Shown here: one piece after another, positions 1 through 5,300 of the stretch
Position numbering within the stretch: the first letter of the stretch is position 1
How the letters are laid out: each line of letters begins with the position of its first letter
Source of the DNA: an uncultured Clostridia bacterium
Lineage (GTDB): Bacteria; Bacillota; Clostridia; Peptostreptococcales; Anaerovoracaceae
Direction of reading: 5' to 3'
DNA length: 5,734 bases
NCBI GenBank assembly: GCA_934277655.1
Contig: CAKQVC010000147.1
Coordinates: 1-5,734 of the forward strand
Made by a program: the position numbers and the translations under genes
Notes under the pieces: generated by a model
The model's input: only the letters and a program-made list of their open reading frames with translations
The model's database searches: none
What the model was told of the DNA's origin: nothing

Positions 1-13
1 TGTTGCCAAAAGT

Positions 14-50
14 GTCTACCCTGGGACATCTTTTTTGATACAGGGTAGAC
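14..50. terminator. Inverted repeat, possible weak terminator of the minus-strand iron-sulfur gene
   Basis: GTCTACCCTG (14-23) and CAGGGTAGAC (41-50) are perfect 10-bp complementary arms around a 17-nt loop. The loop can add a short ATC/GAT pairing around a T6 run. The repeat lies about 50 nt past the stop of the minus-strand gene. On the minus strand the stem is followed by ACTTTTGG, and on the plus strand by TTTATACATTTT. Neither is a strong U-tract, so termination (possibly bidirectional) is inferred from position and pairing. The long loop is atypical of an efficient terminator. It could instead be a protein-binding site or the edge of a repeat element. Apart from this repeat, positions 1-101 show nothing recognisable. 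Confidence 0.4.
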
Positions 51-101
51 TTTATACATTTTAGACATTTGTCAGAGCGTTTTTACAGCTAGGTTGGTCA
101 A

Positions 102-896
102 TTAGTCCAGGATTTTGCCATCGATGGAGATGGTCACTACATTCCACGGGATGAATTTGCCGCTGTTTTTCAGAGCAGTCTTTGCAGCCATTTCCAGACC
201 GCCGCAGCAAGGAACTTCCATGCGCAGAATGGTCAGGCTTTTAATGTCGTTTTGGGCAATGATATCTGTAAGCTTTTCGGTGTAGTCAATCATATCGAGT
301 TTCGGACAGCCGATAAGTGTTACATGATTTCGGATAAAATCCCGGTGGAAGTCTGCATAAGCATAGGCAGTACAGTCGGCAGCTACTAATAAATTAGCAT
401 TTTCAAAGTATGGAGCTCTAAATGGTGCCAGCTTGATCTGAACCGGCCAGTTGGAAAGCTGGGACTGCTGTGTCTGACAGGTCTGCGCTGATTCGCTGCC
501 TGCTGCATTGCCAGAGGCGGGAGCACCTGACATTGAAGCGGCAGATCCCATATCAGGCGATGCAGGGGCAGCCTGATTGTCTGCGGTGCGATGGATTGCC
601 ATGGAACGGCTGCCCGGACATCCATGAAACTCAGCAGTTGTTGCAGCTGCCGCTGCTTTTTTTGCCATGTTAGCTTTTACGGCAGCTTCATCATAGGGAA
701 CAGTATCCTTCTCAATAAAGGTAATAGCGCCGGTCGGGCATGTCGGAAGACAATCGCCAAGACCATCGCAGTAGTCGTCTCTGAGTAATGTTGCTTTGCC
801 ATCGATCATGCCGATAGCACCTTCGTGGCAGGCATCGGCACAGATGCCGCAGCCATTGCATTTTTCCTGATCGATCTCGATAATTCTTCTTTTCAT
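102..896 (-). CDS. 4Fe-4S ferredoxin-domain protein with Cys-rich C-terminal domain
   Basis: This is a 264-residue, probably cytoplasmic iron-sulfur protein with no signal peptide or membrane segment. Residues 5-63 form a bacterial 2[4Fe-4S] ferredoxin-like domain. The first motif is complete (C13, C16, C19, C23). The second reads C43-x5-C49-x3-C53-P, with Leu46 where the second cysteine normally sits, so one cluster may be incomplete or atypical. Next come an Ala/Lys-rich segment, an H-G-C-P-G-S-R element around C93, and a low-complexity Ala/Ser/Gly/Gln linker (about 100-147). The globular C-terminal domain (about 150-264) holds conserved-looking cysteines in A-D-C (C175), I-G-C-P-K (C197) and V-P-C-C-G-G (C230, C231), which suggest a further metal or redox site. 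Similar proteins occur in clostridia, generally annotated only as 4Fe-4S binding protein, and their reaction is unknown to me. The ATG at 896 is well supported by AGGAGG at 908-903 with a 6-nt spacer; the stop is TAA at 104-102. It is divergent from the Crp/Fnr gene, so regulation by that protein is plausible. The ferredoxin domain is certain; an electron-transfer or stress role is inference. Confidence 0.9.
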   Translation of the reverse strand: MKRRIIEIDQEKCNGCGICADACHEGAIGMIDGKATLLRDDYCDGLGDCLPTCPTGAITFIEKDTVPYDEAAVKANMAKKAAAAATTAEFHGCPGSRSMAIHRTADNQAAPASPDMGSAASMSGAPASGNAAGSESAQTCQTQQSQLSNWPVQIKLAPFRAPYFENANLLVAADCTAYAYADFHRDFIRNHVTLIGCPKLDMIDYTEKLTDIIAQNDIKSLTILRMEVPCCGGLEMAAKTALKNSGKFIPWNVVTISIDGKILD

Positions 897-916
897 AAGA
901 AACCTCCTGAAATTTT

Positions 917-945
917 TTTATATCATTGGTAATATTAAAAGTCAA
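917..945 (-). promoter_or_regulatory. Predicted sigma-A promoter of the iron-sulfur protein gene
   Basis: Read on the minus strand, the -35 is TTGACT (945-940) and the -10 is TATAAA (922-917), separated by exactly 17 bp. Each hexamer matches the vegetative consensus at 5 of 6 positions. The start point would be near 910, giving a leader of only about 14 nt that begins almost at the AGGAGG (908-903). This is short but workable. The promoter is predicted from sequence only. Confidence 0.6.
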
Positions 946-1043
946 ACGATAAAAATTTGTGTTTTCCGTAGGGCATTGCTTGTTGACTTTCTGTGTTTTG
1001 TTTATATTTTCTTTTGCTTGATGCAGGATATCATCTTGACTTT
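938..1043. repeat. Three TTGACTTT copies in the divergent control region
   Basis: TTGACTTT occurs at 983-990 and 1036-1043 on the plus strand and at 945-938 on the minus strand. The two plus copies extend to TTGACTTT(C/A)TG and start 53 bp apart. The copies at 938-945 and 983-990 form a widely spaced inverted repeat. Two of the three coincide with the best -35 elements (945-940 and 1036-1041), so promoter function explains part of this. The 983 copy is also a possible weaker promoter (TTGACT, 16 bp, TATTTT at 1005-1010). A shared regulator site overlapping the -35 boxes is possible but unproven. Confidence 0.4.
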
Positions 1044-1064
1044 ATGATAAGACTATAATACAAT
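1036..1064 (+). promoter_or_regulatory. Predicted sigma-A promoter of the Crp/Fnr regulator gene
   Basis: TTGACT (1036-1041) and TACAAT (1059-1064) are separated by 17 bp, each with a 5 of 6 consensus match. The start point would lie near 1071, about 187 nt before the TTG start codon. A perfect TATAAT also occurs at 1054-1059, but it is only 12 bp from this -35, so the 17-bp pairing is preferred. A perfect palindrome follows at about +8 to +24, a position suited to repression. Confidence 0.6.
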
Positions 1065-1078
1065 TCAAGAAAAGATTA

Positions 1079-1094
1079 CGTTGTTTTTACAACG
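1079..1094. promoter_or_regulatory. Perfect 16-bp palindrome, candidate operator
   Basis: CGTTGT-TTTT-ACAACG has two perfect 6-bp arms around a 4-nt centre. After one mismatched pair, flanking TT (1076-1077) and AA (1096-1097) extend the symmetry. The arm and spacer geometry (TTGT-N4-ACAA core) resembles sites of Crp/Fnr-family dimers, though it is neither the FNR consensus TTGAT-N4-ATCAA nor the CRP consensus TGTGA-N6-TCACA. It sits just after the predicted start point of the regulator gene, consistent with autorepression. Neither strand has a T-tract after the arms, so a terminator is unlikely. Which protein binds here is inference. Confidence 0.5.
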
Positions 1095-1243
1095 AAAATA
1101 AAAATTTTTATATTTTTAATAAGTAAGGCTGATGAGAACAGGTCAGGCAATAACATATGACCACAGGGCGAGGACAGCCAGGGCAGGCAGAAAAACAGGA
1201 TTAAACGGAATAAGCCCGAAGAATTAAAACAAAGAAAAAAAGT

Positions 1244-1260
1244 GGAGGGCAAAGATTTTG
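1244..1260 (+). promoter_or_regulatory. Ribosome binding site deciding a TTG start for the Crp/Fnr gene
   Basis: GGAGGG (1244-1249) lies 8 nt before TTG at 1258-1260. The frame is closed upstream by an in-frame TAA at 1225-1227, and no ATG or GTG occurs in frame between that stop and the TTG. The first internal Met is residue 76, inside the effector domain, too late to be the start. TTG is therefore the best start. Confidence 0.75.
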
Positions 1261-2121
1261 CGAGGCGAAAAACGAGGAGAACGAGAAGAACAAAGAAGAG
1301 AAGAATACTTAAAGCTGTTAAGAGGGACTGAGCTTTTCGATAGTCTTGCTGAGGAGGAAATTTCACAGGTCATTGCAGCGCCGGGGGCAGTTGTGCAGAA
1401 ATTCGGTAAAGAACAATTCATTTACCGGGAGGGGCAGAAAAACGCGAAAGCAGCAATCGTGCTGGAAGGCCGGGTGCATATTATGAAAGAAGATTTCTGG
1501 GGGAACCGGAGTATTTTAGCGGAGGCAGGTCCGGGAGAAATGTTTGCGGAAACTTACAGCTGCCTGGGGAATGAACCGCTGGCGGTCAGTGTTGCAGCAG
1601 TAGAAGAGTGCCGCTGTCTGTTTCTGGATCTTGCACGGATACTTTCGGAAGCAGCATCGGAATCAGCATTGGAAGCTGCAATTGTGCAGAAAACAAGAAG
1701 ATCCGGAACTTTCGAAGAAAATCAGGATTGTGCCGCAGACGCAGGGCCGTGCGAAATGAAAGAAAGAAATAGAAAAGAAGAGATACCGGTATCTGGCAGT
1801 TTGAATAATGCACAGGTGTGTCTGCTGGGGAATATCATACGCATCCTGGCACAGAAAAATCTTTTCCTCAGTAAGAAAGCAGAGTTCTTGTCGCAGCGGA
1901 CAACACGGCAGAAGCTTCTTGCTTATCTTTCAGATATGGAGAGAAGGACGGGGCGGTCCACGTTCCGGATTCCTTTTAACAGACAGGAAATGGCGGATTT
2001 TTTGTCGGTGGACAGAAGTGCGATGTCGGCGGAGCTTTCGAAACTGCAGAAAGAAGGCGTTTTGGAGTATTATAAAAATCAGTTCACACTGCTGGATGGT
2101 AGTGCAGAGTCCGAAATATGA
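1258..2121 (+). CDS. Crp/Fnr-family transcriptional regulator
   Basis: This is a 287-residue cytoplasmic DNA-binding regulator. Residues 1-17 are a highly charged Arg/Glu extension. Residues 20-130 form the cyclic-nucleotide-binding-type beta-roll: the L-F-D-S-L-A-E-E-E-I entry, Y-R-E-G at 56-59, E-G-R-V at 70-73, and P-G-E-M-F-A-E at 92-98. The Arg-x-Ser cAMP-contact pattern of true CRP is not evident, so cAMP is an unlikely ligand. No N-terminal FNR-type four-cysteine cluster is present. The long dimerisation helix is about 182-212, followed by T-T-R-Q-K-L-L-A-Y-L-S and a winged helix-turn-helix at about 238-280, with recognition helix near 251-263 (V-D-R-S-A-M-S-A-E-L-S-K-L). It is longer than usual for the family (about 220-240 residues) because of the charged N-terminus and a hydrophilic insert at about 140-182 with C158 and C165. 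Other cysteines are C102, C118, C120 and C188. It is divergent from the iron-sulfur protein gene, a common arrangement for a local regulator and its target. Redox, NO or metabolite sensing is plausible but the signal is unknown. The family assignment is very secure. Confidence 0.93.
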   Translation: MRGEKRGEREEQRREEYLKLLRGTELFDSLAEEEISQVIAAPGAVVQKFGKEQFIYREGQKNAKAAIVLEGRVHIMKEDFWGNRSILAEAGPGEMFAETYSCLGNEPLAVSVAAVEECRCLFLDLARILSEAASESALEAAIVQKTRRSGTFEENQDCAADAGPCEMKERNRKEEIPVSGSLNNAQVCLLGNIIRILAQKNLFLSKKAEFLSQRTTRQKLLAYLSDMERRTGRSTFRIPFNRQEMADFLSVDRSAMSAELSKLQKEGVLEYYKNQFTLLDGSAESEI

Positions 2122-2178
2122 TGCAAGATAAAATAATGCTAACTTACCAAAAACGGACGAAAAAACAGGGCCTGACTG

Positions 2179-2207
2179 TAGACAACCCGGATGCACGGCG
2201 GTATAAT
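2179..2207 (+). promoter_or_regulatory. Predicted sigma-A promoter of the RND permease gene
   Basis: TAGACA (2179-2184) and a perfect TATAAT (2202-2207) are separated by 17 bp. The start point would be near 2214, giving a leader of about 90 nt before the ATG at 2305. This suggests the pump is transcribed independently of the Crp/Fnr gene. However, I see no convincing terminator in 2122-2178, so read-through from upstream is also possible. Confidence 0.65.
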
Positions 2208-2229
2208 TACAGTATATGTTTTTGCACGG
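2192..2229 (+). repeat. Direct repeat TGCACGG flanking the -10 of the RND promoter
   Basis: TGCACGG occurs at 2192-2198, between the -35 and -10, and again at 2223-2229, in the early leader. The copies start 31 bp apart, about three helical turns, so they would lie on the same DNA face. This is compatible with a regulator binding both sides of the -10, but two 7-mers can also occur by chance. Confidence 0.3.
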
Positions 2230-2304
2230 AAAAATTAAAACCATGTGTAGGCCGCCGGCAAAGACAGGAAAGCAGATGGAAAGAGACAGAAAGAAAGGAA
2301 CAAA

Positions 2305-5300
2305 ATGTCCAGATACAGTGTAAAAAAGCCACTGACCGTATTTGTGGCGGTGGTTGTCATTATAGCGCTCGGAATCGTATCTTTGGTCAAGATGACACCG
2401 GATCTGATTCCCAGTATTGATTTTCCCTACGTAATGGTCATGACGACCTATCCGGGTGCAACGCCGGAAGAGGTGGAAGAGACCATCAGCAAGCCTTTAG
2501 AGCAGAGCCTGGCCACGGTGGAAAATCTGAAGAACATCCAGTCGATCTCCAATGCCAATTATTCCATGGTGGTTCTGGAGTTTGCGAACGGTGCCAGCAT
2601 GGATACGGCAGTTGTGGATGCTTTGCAGAAAGTGGATATGGTGTCCGGAAACTGGGATGATTCCATCGGTTCACCATCCATCATGAAGATCAATCCGAGC
2701 ATGATGCCGATTGCGGTTGTGGCAATCGACCAGAAAGGGAAAGATACAGAAGAACTTTCAACGTTTGTAGAAGACACGCTGATGAACCAGCTGGAAGGAA
2801 TAACCGGCGTCGCCAGCATCAGTTCTTATGGCGTTTTGGAATCGAAGATCAATGTTAAAATAAATGAAAATAAAATAGAAAAACTGAACAAGAAGCTGCT
2901 CAACGAAGCCAGCCCATCCATGGCAGATGCTAAGGCTTGGCTGAACAGTGGAATGAAACAGCTGAAAAAAGCGGAAGCACAGGTTGCTGCCGGAAGAAAG
3001 AAACTGGATCAGACAAAAAATGATACATACGATCAGCTTTCGGAAGCCAGTGCACAGCTTGATGTAGCAGTAGCCAAAGCCAGTGCGGCTTCCACGCAGA
3101 TCCAGGCACTGGAAGGTAGAAGAACGGCACTGAAGGCACAGATCGCACAGCTTTCTCAGGGCGGCGGAGCCGGAAGTGACGCAGGCAGCACGGCAGGAGC
3201 GGGAAACGAAAGCGGAAACACCGGAGCTCAAGGCACCGGACTGACGCTGGCAGATCTGCAGTCACAGCTCAAGGATGTGGAACATCAGCTGAGTCTGGCT
3301 CAGACGGACAGCACACAGGCAGAAGCACAGGTAACGCAGCTCCAAAAAGCTTATCAGCAGGCAGAGAGGGGGACCTATACGGCACAGGATTCTCTGGATG
3401 CGGCTTATTCGAAACTGGATAAAACAGAATCCCAGTTAAAGTCCCAGAAAGCACAGTTAAACGATGCCATGGCGCAGCTGAATAATGCAGGAAACCAGGC
3501 ACTTTCGGAAGCAGGGTTGGATTCCATGATCACCATTGATATGGTATCCGGCATTCTACAGGGTCAGAATTTCTCCATGCCGGCAGGCTATATCCAGCAG
3601 GATGAAGTCAAGTATCTGGTAAGCGTAGGGGATAAGCTGACCGATCTGGACGAAGCAAAGGATTTATATCTTTTTAATATTTCCGGCCTGGGCGATGTGA
3701 AGCTCAGCGATGTGGCAGATGTTTTTATTGCAGATAACAGCGACAGTGTATATGGCAGCGTCAACGGCAATCCGGGCGTGCTGCTGTCTTTCTTCAAGCA
3801 GTCCAACTATGCGACAGCAACTGTTTCCGAAAACATTCAGGATAAGTTCGATCAGCTGTCCGAAAAATACGAAGGACTGACCTTTACGACTCTGATGGAC
3901 CAGGGAGACTATATCCACCTGATCATCAGTTCCATTCTGCAGAGCCTGGCGTGGGGTGCGCTCTTTGCCATACTGATTCTGCTGCTGTTCCTGCGGGATA
4001 TCAAACCGACTTTTATTACGCTCTTAAGCATTCCGATCAGTATCACGTTTGCCATTGTGCTCATGTACTTCACAGGGATCACAATAAATATGATCTCTCT
4101 TTCGGGGCTGGCGGTAGCGGTCGGCATGCTGGTAGATAACTCAATCGTTGTCATTGAAAATATTTTCCGTCTGAGGAGAGCAGGAGTTTCTTCGAAAAAA
4201 GCGGCGGTTGCCGGCGCAAAACAGGTAGCCGGAGCTATCACGGCATCGACCCTTACGACGGTCTGCGTTTTTGCACCGATCATTTTCGTAGAAGGAATTA
4301 CAAGACAGCTGTTTACGGATATGGCACTTACCGTAGCCTATTCCCTGATGGCAAGCTTGATCATTGCATTGACGCTGGTTCCTGCCATGTCATCCCTGAT
4401 GCTTGAAAAAGAGCCGAGACCGGAAGGCAGACGTTTTGAGTCGTTTAAAAGAACATACCGCAGGGTTTTAAACTGGAATCTGAACCACAAGGCACTGGTT
4501 CTGATCCTGGCACTGGCTTTGTTTGGATACAGCGTGTTTGCATCGGTTTCCAAGGGCTTTATCTTCATTCCGGATATGGAGACACCGCAACTGAGCGGAA
4601 CGATGACCATGAACGATGAAGAGGCTACTGTGGATGAAACCAAAGCGATGGCAGACAAGGTGATGAAGACTATTGGCAGGCAGGAAGGCGTAGAAACGGT
4701 GGGAGGCATGCTGTCTTCGACCGGGATGGTGTCCAGCGATACGTCCGATACGCAGGTAAGCCTGTACATTATCGTTGATCAAGAATCGGATCTTTCCGGC
4801 GGGGAAATTGCAGAGAATATTGAGACTGCATGTAAAGATTACGACTGCAGTGTTGAAATCCTCAGTTCTTCATCCATGACATCTTATACTTCGGCGCTTG
4901 GTGGCTCCGGGGTTGTGGTCAAAGTTTACAGCACAGATAATAAACAGCTGCAGGATGCGGCAAAGAAACTGGGTAAAGCATTAGAAAAAGTAGAGGGTAT
5001 TAACACTGTGGATAACGGACTTACGGAGGCCGATCCTGAGATTCACTTTGCTATCGACAAGACGAAAGCCATGAAGCATGGATTAACCGTGGCTCAAATT
5101 TTTGCGCAGGTATCCAAGGCGCTGACTTATGATACGACTTCCACTTCCATGAATCTGGGAGGTGATGAATACGACATCGTGGTTTCTTCCGGAGATGAGA
5201 GCAGTGTAACCCTGAAAGACCTGAAAAATCTGGAACTGGAAGGCACGGCATCCGATGGAAGCACTAAGATGATCAAACTGAAAAACGTTGCGAAAATAGA

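Larger units (their letters stand above)
897..1257. other. Divergent intergenic control region between the iron-sulfur protein and the Crp/Fnr gene
   Basis: This 361-nt AT-rich stretch has no convincing gene. It holds, in order, the ribosome site for the minus-strand gene (903-908), that gene's promoter (917-945), three TTGACTTT copies, the plus-strand regulator promoter (1036-1064), a 16-bp palindrome (1079-1094), an A/T-rich tract (about 1095-1120), a small open frame (1132-1227) with poor support, a purine-rich imperfect direct repeat (1164-1177 and 1179-1190, both starting CAGGGC), and the GGAGGG ribosome site of the regulator (1244-1249). The predicted regulator transcript has a leader of about 185 nt, long for a simple gene. 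I see no known riboswitch or attenuator. Confidence 0.7.

Noticed and set aside
1054..1059. Perfect TATAAT as -10 of the regulator promoter
   Set aside because: The TTGACT at 1036-1041 is only 12 bp away, and no good -35 lies 16-18 bp upstream. TACAAT at 1059-1064 gives the correct 17-bp spacing.
1079..1094. Palindrome as an intrinsic terminator
   Set aside because: No T-tract follows the arms on either strand and the stem is AT-rich and short; operator-like symmetry explains it better.
1132..1227. 31-codon open frame in the regulator leader as a real gene
   Set aside because: Weak ribosome site, no recognisable peptide motif and no membrane segment; kept only as a low-interest leader possibility.
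1258..2121. Classical oxygen-sensing FNR or cAMP-responsive CRP
   Set aside because: The N-terminal cysteine cluster of FNR is absent, the Arg-Ser cAMP contact pattern is not evident, and the recognition helix lacks the FNR contact residues.
1808..2131. 107-codon plus-strand open frame overlapping the regulator gene
   Set aside because: It is a frame-shifted shadow of the Crp/Fnr DNA-binding region. The Cys/Trp/Arg-rich product matches nothing recognisable.
2118..2420. 100-codon plus-strand open frame whose ATG overlaps the regulator stop (ATGA)
   Set aside because: The overlap looks like translational coupling, but there is no ribosome site specific to it, the frame runs across the RND promoter and leader, and its last 116 nt lie out of frame inside the well-supported permease start. 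The product resembles no protein I know.
3160..3240. Gly/Ser/Ala-rich stretch as a frameshift or assembly artefact
   Set aside because: The frame stays open on both sides, codon use is like the flanks, and the composition fits a flexible hairpin tip between two heptad-bearing arms.
2758..3265. Long minus-strand open frames opposite the coiled-coil segment (157 and 111 codons)
   Set aside because: They are antisense to a clear RND coding frame and arise from the repetitive Ala/Gln/Glu codons of the coiled coil. No ribosome site or family resemblance supports them.
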